From DASYKS01 sp035995205 (GTDB lineage: Bacteria; Acidobacteriota; Thermoanaerobaculia; Multivoradales; UBA5704): a stretch of DNA of 64,000 nucleotides. The stretch lies in contig DASYKS010000106.1 of assembly GCA_035995205.1 (NCBI GenBank), positions 104,347 to 168,346 on the forward strand. The letters are read 5' to 3'. The position numbers were made by a program, and so were the translations under genes. The notes under the pieces are model-generated. The model saw only the letters and a list, made by a program, of their open reading frames with translations, made no database searches and was not told where the DNA came from. Positions 49,650-58,884 of this stretch are shown one piece after another; positions within the stretch are counted from its first letter, which is position 1; each line of letters opens with the position of its first letter.

Positions 49650-50427
49650 CCCGTGTGTAGGCGACGCGGAATCCGGCGCGCTCGAAGTTGCGTTGCGAGC
49701 CGCTGCCCGGCAGTGTCATCGCGGCCGCCAAGTCGGCGCCGCAGGTTTGCGCGTATTCGAGGCCGCTCTGGATCAACGCGGCTTGGACTCCGCGGCCGCG
49801 GAACGCCGGGAGCGTGCTCTGGCCAGCGAAGAGCACCACGTTGCCGGCCAACTGTACTCCGCCCCCTCCGGCCGAGATTCCGTCGCAGCGGGCGAGCCAG
49901 GACGAGGTGGATTCGGCGACCGCCATCGCCGCCATGATCCGGATCACGTCGGCCGGTGCGTCTCCTCCTTCGAAGAAACCGCTCGCCACGATCTCCGACC
50001 AATGGAGCGCCTCTTCCGGCGCCGCTCGCGCGACTTCGATTCCGGCCGGAGCGGGGCTCGGCGCGAAGTCTTCGATCGACCGGAAGAGCACCTGGGACAG
50101 CTCGGTCATTCGATAGTTGCGCTCGGCGAGCAGGGGGAGCAAAGAGGCGTCGGAGAACGGGCAGATCTCGTAGATCGCGGGCTCTCCGCGGTCGAAAAAG
50201 AATTTCTCCAGCGCTTCGAACCCTCCCGCCTCGACCGGCCCGTCGAGACCAATCCCGAGCGCCTGGTTAACCGGCGAGCCCGCTCCCGAATAGAGCGCCC
50301 AGCCGCCGCAGTGCGGTTCGGCGGCGGCGCCACCGGCCGGGCTTGCGGTCCGAGCCGCTTCCGCGAACGCCCGGCCGGCGACCGCCTCGGCCATCTCGAT
50401 CCGGCGTGCGAGGGCGTGATCGATCAT
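49621..50427 (-). CDS. GNAT-family N-acetyltransferase
   Basis: A 268-residue protein. The C-terminal half (from about residue 130) is a GNAT domain: ADVIRIMAAMAVAE, SSWLARCDGISAGGGGVQLAGNVVLFAGQSTLPAFRGRGVQAALI (acetyl-CoA loop RGRGVQ) and NFERAGFRVAYTRVKV. The N-terminal half is a degenerate GNAT-like unit with no clear cofactor loop. The substrate is unknown. Its ATG overlaps the hyuB stop (ATGA), so it is the last gene of a long minus-strand operon that begins near 58775. Confidence 0.83.
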   Translation of the reverse strand: MIDHALARRIEMAEAVAGRAFAEAARTASPAGGAAAEPHCGGWALYSGAGSPVNQALGIGLDGPVEAGGFEALEKFFFDRGEPAIYEICPFSDASLLPLLAERNYRMTELSQVLFRSIEDFAPSPAPAGIEVARAAPEEALHWSEIVASGFFEGGDAPADVIRIMAAMAVAESTSSWLARCDGISAGGGGVQLAGNVVLFAGQSTLPAFRGRGVQAALIQSGLEYAQTCGADLAAAMTLPGSGSQRNFERAGFRVAYTRVKVQRDVST

Positions 50428-52025
50428 CCGGCTTCCTTCCCTTCCGCCAAAGATCCGAAGCCGCCGCCGCCCGGAGTTTCGAGCAGCAGCCGGTCGCCTG
50501 GGCCGACCTCGCGCGCGGCCGACGGCGGCAGTTGCTCGCGCTCGCCGTTGGTTCGAATCAGCGTCTGCCGGCCGCGCTCGCCCGGCTCTCCGCCGAACAG
50601 ACCGTACGGCGCCTCGACCCGGTGTTGGGTGAGCAGGGAGAGCGACACGGGCGCCAGGAATTCGATTTCGCGAATCGCACCGTCGCCGCCCCGAAACCGC
50701 CCGGCGCCGCCCGAGCCGCGGCGGATCGCGAAACGGTGCAGGCGCACCGGATAGCGATGTTCGAGAATCTCCGGGTCGGTAATCCGCGTGTTGGTCATGT
50801 GGGTATGGACCGCGCTCGCGCCGTGATGCCCTGAACAGGCCCCGGCGCCGCCGCAGACCGTCTCGTAGTAGCCGAAGCTCGGGTTGCCGAACAGGGTGTT
50901 GTTCATCGTCCCCTGCCCTCCCGCCACGAGACCGAGCGCGTGGAGCAGCGCGTCGACCAGCCGCTGGCTGGTCTCGACGTTGCCGCCGACCACCGCGGGG
51001 GCGTTTTCCGGATCGGCCGGGTCGGCGGGCGGATCGAGCAGGCAGCCGGGCGGAACGCGGATCTCGATCGGCCGCAGCAGCCCTTCGTTCAACGGCATCG
51101 GCTCGGCCACCAGCAGGCGCAGAACGTAGAGGATCGCGCTCCGCACCACGGCGGGCGGCGCGTTCAGGTTGCCGGGATGAACGTCCGCGGTACCGGCAAA
51201 ATCGATCGTCGCCCGCCCGGCCGCTTCTCCTCCCGCCACTTCGATCGTGACCGCGATCGGCGAGCCGTCGTCGAGCCGTTCGACCGCGGAGTAGGTCCCG
51301 GGAGCGAGCCGGGCCAGTGCTTCGCGCATGCGCGCTTCGGCCCGGTCGGCGAGCGCCGCCATATAGCGATGGAGCGCCTCGCGGCCGTGGCGGCACCCAA
51401 GCGCGCGGAGCGCCTGTTCGCCGCAGCGGTTCGCCGCGAGCGCGGCTTCGAGATCGGCCAGGTTTTCGCGCACTGCCCGCGTGGGGTACGGCCCCGAAAG
51501 CAGCAGACGCTCGATCTCGCCCCAGCGCGGCACTCCCCCTTGCACCAGGTAGGTCGGGGGGATCACCACTCCCTCTTCGATCAGGCGGGTGGCGTCGGGC
51601 GGCATCGAGCCCGGGCGGGTGCCGCCGATCTCGGCGTGATGGGCTCGATTCGCGACGTAGCCGAGAACCTGCTCCTCGTCGTCGAACACCGCGGAGACCA
51701 GCGTCACGTCGGGCAGATGCGAGCCGCCGAAGGCGGGGTGGTTGGTGACCACCGCGTCGCCCGGTCCGATCGGAATCGCCTGGAGCAGGCGGCGGACGCA
51801 CAGCCCGAGGGCTCCCAAGTGGACCGGGATGTGCGGCGCGTTTGCGACCAGGACGCCGGCCGGATCGAGCAGCGCGCAGGAGAAGTCCAGACGCTCCTTC
51901 ACGTTGGTCGAGACCGCCGTGCGCCGGATCTGTTCGCCCATGTCGCGCGCGACCGCCGCGAACCTCTGGGTGAACAGCTCCAGCTCGACCGCCTCCGGCC
52001 GGGGTTGGGTTTGAGGGCGCAGCAT
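50424..52025 (-). CDS. hydantoinase B/oxoprolinase subunit
   Basis: A 533-residue HyuB-family protein. These work with HyuA to open hydantoin or 5-oxoproline rings in an ATP-dependent way. ELFTQRFAAVARDMGEQIRRTAVSTNVKERLDFSCALLD, VTNHPAFGGSHLPDVTLVSAVF, MNNTLFGNPSFGYYETVCGGAGA and SLLTQHRVEAPYGLFGGEPG are typical. The start codon lies at the centre of a palindromic repeat (52015-52034). hyuA is 2.7 kb upstream, separated by two unrelated genes. Confidence 0.9.
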   Translation of the reverse strand: MLRPQTQPRPEAVELELFTQRFAAVARDMGEQIRRTAVSTNVKERLDFSCALLDPAGVLVANAPHIPVHLGALGLCVRRLLQAIPIGPGDAVVTNHPAFGGSHLPDVTLVSAVFDDEEQVLGYVANRAHHAEIGGTRPGSMPPDATRLIEEGVVIPPTYLVQGGVPRWGEIERLLLSGPYPTRAVRENLADLEAALAANRCGEQALRALGCRHGREALHRYMAALADRAEARMREALARLAPGTYSAVERLDDGSPIAVTIEVAGGEAAGRATIDFAGTADVHPGNLNAPPAVVRSAILYVLRLLVAEPMPLNEGLLRPIEIRVPPGCLLDPPADPADPENAPAVVGGNVETSQRLVDALLHALGLVAGGQGTMNNTLFGNPSFGYYETVCGGAGACSGHHGASAVHTHMTNTRITDPEILEHRYPVRLHRFAIRRGSGGAGRFRGGDGAIREIEFLAPVSLSLLTQHRVEAPYGLFGGEPGERGRQTLIRTNGEREQLPPSAAREVGPGDRLLLETPGGGGFGSLAEGKEAG

Positions 52026-52037
52026 GCTGCGCCCCTA
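52015..52037. repeat. palindromic repeat holding the hyuB start and S46 stop
   Basis: A perfect palindrome (half-site GGGCGCAGCA, 52015-52034) is followed by CTA. Its centre, CATG, supplies the ATG of hyuB and the outer CTA supplies the TAG of the S46 peptidase. The layout TAG-GGGCGCA resembles the pair at 6585-6673, so it probably belongs to the same repeat class. Confidence 0.75.
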
Positions 52038-54110
52038 CCGGCCTGTCAGCTCCGCTACCAGGCGATCCGCGCCGTACACCGTGCGCAGCGCTTCGAGCAT
52101 GCCGCCGGAATCGACCGCGACGGTCCGGTTCTTCGTCGGATCGAACCAGAAGCTGCCGCCGATCGAATGGATGTTGCCGTCGAAGCAGAGGCCCACGAGC
52201 TGGCCGTTCTTGTCGACCATCGGGCTGCCCGAGTTGCCGCCCGTGATGTCGGTCGTCGCGACGAAGTTGATCGTCGTGCCGGGCTGAAGCTTCGATTTCG
52301 CCGCGAGCCAGCTCGCCGGCAACGCGAACGGGTCCTTGCCGGTCACTCTGGGGTAGAGGGCGCCGAACGTGGCAAAGGGTCCGACCTTCTTGCCCGCTTC
52401 GTCCCACCCCTCGACCGCGCCGTAGGTCATGCGCAGGGTAAACGTCGCATCCGGATAAACGCTCGCCCCTTCGATGAGAAAACGGGCGCGGGAGATCCGC
52501 TCCGTGGCGCTCGTCTCGACCGCTTCGACTTCCTTTTTGTAGCGATCGAGCACCGCCCGCGCGTCCGGCTCGACCAGCCGTGCCAAGCGGATCATCGGAT
52601 CGTTCGAGGCTTCGATGGCGGCTTTGCCGCCCGCCCACAGTTGCTTGCGGTATTCCGGATCGACGAGCTTGGTCCCGCTGACCACGGCGTGGGCGAGATC
52701 GCCCGGCGACTGGTCGCCGAGCACCTTCTTCACCAACAGATCGTCCGGCCCCAGCCACTCGCGCAGCTTTTCCAAACTGAAGCCGAGCTTGAGCTCCTCC
52801 AGATCGAGCGCGATCGGCGCCTTCGAGCCGATGCCCAACTCCAGCGAGGGGAGCTGGGTGTCGTTGTACTCGCGAAGCCGTTCGGTGTTCGGCAAAGTCC
52901 GCTGGTCCGCGGCGCGCACCAGCGTCCGGGCGTGCTCGAACAGATCGCCGAGCAGTCCTTGACGCCCTTCGACCAGGATGTAGCGCGGGTAGATCGCGCG
53001 ATAGATCTGGTGCGCGCCGGAAATCTCGTCCCAGGCCCCGGCGGCGGCCTTCACTTGCGGGTCGGCCGAGGCCGAAACCAGCTTGCGAAACGCCGCTTCT
53101 TGCTCGGCTTTCCGCCGGACGAAATCCGCGTCGTCGAGCGCCGCGAGCTGGCCGCGCCAGACCTTCAGGCTGTTCTCGATCCGCAGCAGATCGTCGAGCA
53201 TCACTCGATACGGCTCGGCCCCGAGCTTGCCGAACTGGATCAACCGGCCGCGCAGCTCGGACGCTACATAGAGGCGAAACGGGAGGAGCGCCGTGCGCCG
53301 GCTCTGCAGCTGGTCGACCGTGAGCTGCCGGTTGGTCGAACCGGGATGCCCCGTCACGAACACCGGCTCTCCGGCCTTGGCGCCCGCGGGATTCCAGGTC
53401 AGGTGATGCTCCGGCCGGAGCGGCTTGCCGTCCTCGTAGACCCGGACGATCGACATGTCGAGGTCGTAGCGCGGAAAGTTGAAGTTGTCCGGGTCGCCGC
53501 CGAAATTCGCGATCGCGATCTCCGGCGCGAACACCAGCCGGACGTCCTGATAACGGCGGTAGGTGTAGAGCCAGTTCTGGCCGCCATTGTAGAGGTCGAC
53601 GATCTCGCAGCGGATCTCTTTGCTCCCCGACGCCTTCTCGCACTCCGCTTCGAGCCGGGTCTTTTCGGCCTCGCGGACGGGGTAGGCCGCCGCGCTGTCG
53701 AGGCCGCGAATCGCCGCGGCGATCTTGCCCGTCACGTTCTCCAACTTGATCAGGCTCGACGCCTCGAACGCCTCGCAGCGCCGCTCGTCCGCCTCGGTCT
53801 TGGCGTAGAAACCGTCCGCGATGAGATCCTTGCCCGCCGACGACAGCTCCTGAAGGCAGGAATCGACGCAGTGATGGTTGGTCAGCACCAGACCGTCGCC
53901 CGAGACGAACGAGCCCGAGCATCCCCCTTCGAGCCGGACCGAAGAGAGGCGCAGGTGATCGAGCAAGGGGTCGGTGATCGCGACGCCGTACTTGGCTTCG
54001 ATCGCCGCGCGCGGCACGTTGTCGAAGGTCCACATCCCCTCGTCGGCACGGGCCGCCGAACCGAGACAGAAAGCGAGAGCTGCGAAGGCGAGAGCAAGTT
54101 GGCGGGACAT
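52035..54110 (-). CDS. S46-family serine peptidase
   Basis: A 691-residue exported peptidase of family S46 (dipeptidyl-peptidase 7/11 type), which removes dipeptides from peptide N-termini in the periplasm. After a signal peptide (ALAFAALAFCLGSAARA) come the catalytic parts LVLTNHHCV (His), GGDPDNFNFPRYDLDMS (Asp) and TDITGGNSGSPMV (Ser). The length is usual. CGGAGGATTC precedes the ATG. It lies in the operon between a membrane protein gene and hyuB, and could feed released peptides to the HyuAB enzymes. Confidence 0.93.
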   Translation of the reverse strand: MSRQLALAFAALAFCLGSAARADEGMWTFDNVPRAAIEAKYGVAITDPLLDHLRLSSVRLEGGCSGSFVSGDGLVLTNHHCVDSCLQELSSAGKDLIADGFYAKTEADERRCEAFEASSLIKLENVTGKIAAAIRGLDSAAAYPVREAEKTRLEAECEKASGSKEIRCEIVDLYNGGQNWLYTYRRYQDVRLVFAPEIAIANFGGDPDNFNFPRYDLDMSIVRVYEDGKPLRPEHHLTWNPAGAKAGEPVFVTGHPGSTNRQLTVDQLQSRRTALLPFRLYVASELRGRLIQFGKLGAEPYRVMLDDLLRIENSLKVWRGQLAALDDADFVRRKAEQEAAFRKLVSASADPQVKAAAGAWDEISGAHQIYRAIYPRYILVEGRQGLLGDLFEHARTLVRAADQRTLPNTERLREYNDTQLPSLELGIGSKAPIALDLEELKLGFSLEKLREWLGPDDLLVKKVLGDQSPGDLAHAVVSGTKLVDPEYRKQLWAGGKAAIEASNDPMIRLARLVEPDARAVLDRYKKEVEAVETSATERISRARFLIEGASVYPDATFTLRMTYGAVEGWDEAGKKVGPFATFGALYPRVTGKDPFALPASWLAAKSKLQPGTTINFVATTDITGGNSGSPMVDKNGQLVGLCFDGNIHSIGGSFWFDPTKNRTVAVDSGGMLEALRTVYGADRLVAELTGR

Positions 54111-54148
54111 GAATCCTCCGTATTGCGGATGGGGAAGAAACGATCGGG

Positions 54149-54670
54149 TCAGCGCGCCAGGCGGTCCAGCTCGGGAAGCCTCGGCCAGCGCACGGCCATT
54201 CCGAGGATCGCCACCACGATCAGAACCAGGGCGTAACGGACCGAGCCGGTGAGCGGAACCATGGCGACGCCGAGCCACGCGACCATTTCGAGCAGGATGA
54301 AATCGACCCAAATCGCGCGCCGGTAGGCCGCGATCAAGTCGGGCAGCGAAGAGGAGGAGAACTTTGCCTGGCGCCGCGCCGCATTGAGCAACATGCCACG
54401 GAGGCGGGAAGCGGCGAGGATGAAAATCATGGCGAGGAACGGCAGCGCCGTGCCCGCCGCGCGGAACGCTTCGGGCGGCTCTTTCGCCCGCGCCGCGGGG
54501 AAGGCGAAAAGCGCGAAACCCGCGGCGATCGCGCAGCCGGAGAGAGCGCCGAGCGCCAGCCGCTCGAGGCCGGTCACCGCGCGCGTTCGCTCCCGCGCCG
54601 CTGTTCCGGGTGCGGTGTTCGCGACGTTCGCGCCCTCCGCAGCCTCCAGACGTTGAGTCACACCTTCCAT
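54149..54670 (-). CDS. small membrane protein of unknown function
   Basis: A 173-residue protein with a 35-residue charged N-terminus followed by four predicted membrane segments (LALGALSGCAIAAGFALFAF, ALPFLAMIFILAASRL, AIWVDFILLEMVAWLGVAMV, YALVLIVVAILGMAVRWPRL). No family motif is seen. It begins 10 bases after hyuA and ends 38 bases before the S46 gene, in the same operon. Confidence 0.68.
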   Translation of the reverse strand: MEGVTQRLEAAEGANVANTAPGTAARERTRAVTGLERLALGALSGCAIAAGFALFAFPAARAKEPPEAFRAAGTALPFLAMIFILAASRLRGMLLNAARRQAKFSSSSLPDLIAAYRRAIWVDFILLEMVAWLGVAMVPLTGSVRYALVLIVVAILGMAVRWPRLPELDRLAR

Positions 54671-54680
54671 GGCGGCCGAA

Positions 54681-56954
54681 TCATAGGGCACTACCCCTTT
54701 CGAGGACGAGCGCCTCGGCCCCATCTTTCCCGCCCGCCCAACCCGGCTCGACCACGGTCGCCGAGAGCGCCTCGACGATCAGGCAGGGGCCGGCGAACCG
54801 GTCGCCGGGCAAGAGCGCGCTTCGCTCGAAGACCTCGACCTCGCGCCAGGCGCCGGCGAAACGCGCGCGCCGCACGCCGGCCGGCCGTGCCTCGGCCGTT
54901 CGCGACGGCCTCGCGGCCGGCTGGAGATCGCCGCTTCGTTCCGCCGAGGCGACCACCCGCAGCGCTTCGACTTCGAGTTTGCGCCCCTCGGGCGCATAGC
55001 CGTAGATCTCGCGATAGGCGGCGAGGAACCGCGCGCGTAGCTCGGGGCCCAGATCGCGTCCGGACCCTTGCGGCTCGATCGCGAGCGCGGTCTCTTGGCC
55101 CGCGAAACGCAACTGCACGATCCGTCGCCGAACCGCGATCTCTCCCCCTTCCGGAACTCCCTCCGCCACGTCCTCGGTCAGCTCAGCCATCGCTTCGGCG
55201 GCCAGCCGGTCGAGCCGGTCGGCCAGCTCGCCCTCGATCTCGTCGAGCGGCCGAAGCACCTGGGCGACCGCGATGCGCTCGATCGCCGCGATCCCCAACC
55301 CGCGCGCAGAAAGCAGGCTCGCGTCCTCCGGCACCAGGACGGTCGAGATGCCGAGCAGCTCGGCCACCGCGCAGGCGTGCTGCGCCCCCGCGCCGCCGAA
55401 CGCGACGAGGGCATACTCGGCCGGATCGTAACCGCGGCCGATCGAGATCCGGCGGATCGCGTCGGCCATCCGTTCGTTCGCGATCTCCAGGAATCCTTCG
55501 AGCAGTGGCTCCGGCTCGGACTCCAACCGGCGCGCGATCTCGGCGATCCGCCGCTCCGCCGCGGCCGGATCGATCGGAATGCCGAAACGCTCCGGGTCGA
55601 GCCTTCCGAGCAGCAGATTGACGTCGGTGATCGTGAGCGGCCCGCCCGCGCCGTAGGCGGCCGGCCCGGGGGACGCGCCCGCGCTCCCCGGCCCCACCGC
55701 GAGCTGCCGGTCGACGAGCGAGCAGATCGAGCCGCCCCCGGCCGCCACGGTCTCGACCGCGAGCGCCGGGGCGACCAGGTGCGCGTCGCCCACCCGGTGC
55801 TCGAAGCGCAGCTCGAAGTCGCCGCCGTAGCGCGCCACGTCGGTCGAGGTGCCCCCCATGTCGAACGACAGCACGCGCGAGAACCCGGACCGCCGCCCCG
55901 CCGCGGCGGCGCCGAGCACGCCTCCCGCCGGACCCGAGAGCAGGCCGTCCTTGGCGCGAAAGCCCGCCGCCCGGGCGAGCCCTCCGGCGCTCGTCATCAC
56001 GAGTAGCGAACCCTCTCCGGAATCCCCGAGGGCGCCGGCCACCCGTTCCAGGTAGCCGCCGAGGATCGGCGCCAGGTACGCCTCGACCACCGCGGTCGCC
56101 GCGCGCGGCACGAAGCCGATCTCGGGCGCGAGATCGCTCGAAACCGCGACCCGCGCAAATCCCGCTTCGCGGAGGATCGCCGCGAACTGCCGCTCATGAA
56201 GCGGCTCGCGATAGGCGTGCAGAAGAGCCACGGCCGCCGAGGTCGCCCCCCCGGCGAGCGCGGTGCAGGCGTCCGAGAGAGCCGCCTCGCGGTCGAGCGG
56301 CCGGAGCACCGTGCCGTCGGCGGCCAGCCGCTCCGCCACTTCGATCGCCTGGGCGTAGAGCGGCTCCGGCTTTTCGATCGCGAGCGCGAACAGATCGGGC
56401 CGTTGTTGGGTGCCGATCGCGAGCAGATCGGCGAATCCCTCGGTGACGAAGAAGGCGACCGGCGCGCCCTTGCGTTCCAGCAGCGCGTTCGTGCCCCGGG
56501 TGGTGGCGAGCCGCATCGAGAGCTGCGGCAGCGGCCGGTCCGGCGGAGTGCCGGTGGCGATCCGGGCCGCGAGGATCGGCGCTTCCTCCGGACACAAAAG
56601 CTCGCAGGCCGCCCCCTCGGTCAAGCCGACGAGAGCCGCAACGGCGGAGGCTCGATCTAGGGCGAGATCGAGCCTTTTTTCGCTCGGGTCCCAATCCACC
56701 GCGAGGATCCCTTCGGTCTCTGCCGCCGAGCGGAGCAGAGGACGAAAGGCGAAGCCGCGAAAGAATCCGGCCGGCAGCTCCGGCAGCCCCTCGATGCGCA
56801 ACCCGCGGCCCCCGAGCCGCGCCGCGAACCGGCCGCGCAGGGCGCTCGACGACAGCACCTTGACTCGGCGGATCTCGCCTGCGGGGGAGACCGCGATGCA
56901 ATCGGTGAACGTGCCGCCGGTGTCCACCCAGAGCTGCCAGCGCGGCGAGGTCAT
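54681..56954 (-). CDS. hydantoinase A/oxoprolinase subunit
   Basis: A 757-residue HyuA-family subunit with an actin-like ATPase fold. WQLWVDTGGTFTDCIAVSP is the phosphate-binding N-terminus, ATTRGTNALLERKGAPVAFFVTEGF and LSFDMGGTSTDVARYGGDFELRFEHRVG are further ATPase motifs, and RISIGRGYDPAEYALVAFGGAGAQHACAVAELLG is the family signature. It should work with HyuB to hydrolyse a cyclic amide using ATP. The ATG at 56954 is used (AAAGAGG lies upstream); a TTG at 57005 would add 17 residues. Confidence 0.9.
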   Translation of the reverse strand: MTSPRWQLWVDTGGTFTDCIAVSPAGEIRRVKVLSSSALRGRFAARLGGRGLRIEGLPELPAGFFRGFAFRPLLRSAAETEGILAVDWDPSEKRLDLALDRASAVAALVGLTEGAACELLCPEEAPILAARIATGTPPDRPLPQLSMRLATTRGTNALLERKGAPVAFFVTEGFADLLAIGTQQRPDLFALAIEKPEPLYAQAIEVAERLAADGTVLRPLDREAALSDACTALAGGATSAAVALLHAYREPLHERQFAAILREAGFARVAVSSDLAPEIGFVPRAATAVVEAYLAPILGGYLERVAGALGDSGEGSLLVMTSAGGLARAAGFRAKDGLLSGPAGGVLGAAAAGRRSGFSRVLSFDMGGTSTDVARYGGDFELRFEHRVGDAHLVAPALAVETVAAGGGSICSLVDRQLAVGPGSAGASPGPAAYGAGGPLTITDVNLLLGRLDPERFGIPIDPAAAERRIAEIARRLESEPEPLLEGFLEIANERMADAIRRISIGRGYDPAEYALVAFGGAGAQHACAVAELLGISTVLVPEDASLLSARGLGIAAIERIAVAQVLRPLDEIEGELADRLDRLAAEAMAELTEDVAEGVPEGGEIAVRRRIVQLRFAGQETALAIEPQGSGRDLGPELRARFLAAYREIYGYAPEGRKLEVEALRVVASAERSGDLQPAARPSRTAEARPAGVRRARFAGAWREVEVFERSALLPGDRFAGPCLIVEALSATVVEPGWAGGKDGAEALVLERGSAL

Positions 56955-57006
56955 GGCGTCTCGGGCCTCTTTCGGGCGGCCCGCGTCATCCGGAGACGCC
57001 TCCAAG

Positions 57007-58188
57007 TCATTGCGCCGCGGTCGGAGGAGCCGGCATGGAGAGCCGCCGCTCCAGGCGTTCGACCCGATCGTTTTCGGGCTCGATCGCGCGCGCCTTCTTC
57101 AGCCACTTCTTCGCCTCGTCGCGATTGCCCTTGGCGAACGCCCATTGGCCCATCGCGGCGTACGGCTCGGCGTTCTCCCGGTAGAGGCCGAGCGCGCGGC
57201 GGTAGAAACGCCGCGCCTCATCGAGCCGGCCGCGCGCGAGCGCCAGATCGCCCAGACTCAAGAAGCTGTAGGGGTTCTTCGTCCCCTGGTGCTCCGAGAT
57301 CCGAAGCAGCTCCTCGGCCTCGCCCGCGTCGCCGCGCTGGCGCAGCAGGGCGGCCAGGTTCTGGTACGCCGAGGAGGCCTGCGGGTCCGCTTCGAGCGCC
57401 GCCCGGTACTCTGCCTCGGCGCCGGCCTGATCGCCCCGGCGGCGGAGAGTCACGCCCAGGTTGATCCGCGCTCCCGAGATGTCCGGGGCGAGCGCGACGG
57501 AAGTCCGCAAGAGCTCGATCGCCGCATCGAGGTCGCCGGTGCGGAGCTTCTCGGCGCCCAGGTTCGAATAGTAGAGGCCGACCGCGGAGAGGTCGTCGAG
57601 CGCCCGCGCGTCGCGATAGCTGGTGACCGGCGCGACCGAGAAATCGAGCACGCGGGTCTGCGCCCCGGTGTTGAACGCCGCGCTCACGTGGTTCGAGATC
57701 ACGACCAGATCGCCGTCGCGCGAGAAGCGCTCGATGTCGTCGATCGCGAGGTAAAAGGTCGGGATGCCGATCGAACGCGCCAGACCGACCAGGAGGCTGG
57801 TGAAACCGAGGCAATTGGCCTGCCGCTCGGCGAAGACCACCGGCGCCGTCGTCGTCCTCCCGCCGACGTAGGCCGGCTTCAAGTCGAGCAGCACGGCATT
57901 GAACAACCGGTCGAGCCGGATCTCCAGCGGCAGCCCCTCGGGCGCCGCCTTCAAGGCCCAGTCCTTCATCTCGGGCGTGACCTCGAACGGGATCACCACC
58001 CGTTCCGGATCGAGCCCGCGGTCGCGGATCTTCCGGACCAAGTCGGTGCGGTCGAAACTGCCCGTGGTCGCGCAGCCCGAAAGCGAAAGACACCCGAGGA
58101 CAAACAGCCCGAATGCGGCACGGCGGCCCGCGGCGAGAACCGACCCGGCGCGCGTTCCTCCGGCGGCTTCGGTCGGGGCTCGCCTCAT
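57007..58188 (-). CDS. TPR lipoprotein with transglutaminase-like domain
   Basis: A 393-residue lipoprotein (lipobox LSLSGC, near residue 39). Residues about 95-185 carry a transglutaminase-like core: ANCLGFTSLLVGLARSIGIPTFYL with the candidate Cys, and VVISNHVSAAF with the His. The rest is six or more TPR units (for example ARINLGVTLRRRGDQAGAEAEYRAALEADPQASSAYQNLAALLRQRGD). A scaffold or peptide-handling role at the envelope is inferred. It is 20 bases after the DUF4126 gene and upstream of hyuA. Confidence 0.82.
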   Translation of the reverse strand: MRRAPTEAAGGTRAGSVLAAGRRAAFGLFVLGCLSLSGCATTGSFDRTDLVRKIRDRGLDPERVVIPFEVTPEMKDWALKAAPEGLPLEIRLDRLFNAVLLDLKPAYVGGRTTTAPVVFAERQANCLGFTSLLVGLARSIGIPTFYLAIDDIERFSRDGDLVVISNHVSAAFNTGAQTRVLDFSVAPVTSYRDARALDDLSAVGLYYSNLGAEKLRTGDLDAAIELLRTSVALAPDISGARINLGVTLRRRGDQAGAEAEYRAALEADPQASSAYQNLAALLRQRGDAGEAEELLRISEHQGTKNPYSFLSLGDLALARGRLDEARRFYRRALGLYRENAEPYAAMGQWAFAKGNRDEAKKWLKKARAIEPENDRVERLERRLSMPAPPTAAQ

Positions 58189-58208
58189 CGCCGTGGCGCT
58201 CCGGCCCT

Positions 58209-58775
58209 TCAGGCTCGAACGGTCGCGCGGCGAAACAGCAGGCGCCGCGACACGAACGTGAGCAGCAGGATGATCGCCAACAGGGCGACGAACGGCAAGA
58301 TGATCGCAACCACCGAGAGCAATGCGGAGCCGCCCGCTTCGACCGTGGCGACGACCGGATTGCCGAGCCCCCCGGTGGTCACCGTGGACAGGCCGCGCAC
58401 GGTGGCGGTCAACCCCTGGAACACCGCGGCGGTTCCGCCTCCGGCGACCAGCGCGAGCGTCCAGCGTAGGAACGGGTCCATCCCTTGGGTCAGGGCTCCC
58501 GCGGTGAGGATCACGCCGGCGACCACCGCGGTCGGCGTGGCGATCGCGTCCAGCAGGTGGTCCACCCAGGGGATGTAGTAGCCGGCGATCTCCAGCGCGG
58601 TCGCTACCGCGAAGGCGATCAAAGCCGGGGTCGAGCCGATCCAGTCGAGGCCCGACCAGATTTGGAGATGGCCGCTCCGCGCCGCGAGGCTCGCAATCAG
58701 CATCGGGACGAAGACGCGAAACCCGCAGGCGGCAGAGAGTCCGAGACCGATCAGGACGCTGAGCAAGGTTTCCAT
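58209..58775 (-). CDS. DUF4126 membrane protein
   Basis: A 188-residue protein with five to six hydrophobic segments and the family pattern SAACGFRVFVPMLIASLAARSGHLQ, ALEIAGYYIPWVDHLLDAIATPTAVVAG, and VVATVEAGGSALLSVVAIILPFVALL. DUF4126 proteins have no established function. It opens the long minus-strand operon that runs to the GNAT gene at 49621. Confidence 0.9.
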   Translation of the reverse strand: METLLSVLIGLGLSAACGFRVFVPMLIASLAARSGHLQIWSGLDWIGSTPALIAFAVATALEIAGYYIPWVDHLLDAIATPTAVVAGVILTAGALTQGMDPFLRWTLALVAGGGTAAVFQGLTATVRGLSTVTTGGLGNPVVATVEAGGSALLSVVAIILPFVALLAIILLLTFVSRRLLFRRATVRA

Positions 58776-58884
58776 GGCAGAAGCTTACACCTCCTCAAGG
58801 GACTGTACGTCTCTTGTGCCGGTCAAGTTTCCGCACCGCGGCAAAGAGGGGCGGTTGGGGCCGCCCCTCCCGCCCACCCAAAAA

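Noticed and set aside
50940..54236. 1098-codon plus-strand open frame opposite hyuB and the S46 peptidase
   Set aside because: Antisense to two genes with clear catalytic motifs; its translation has no recognisable family.
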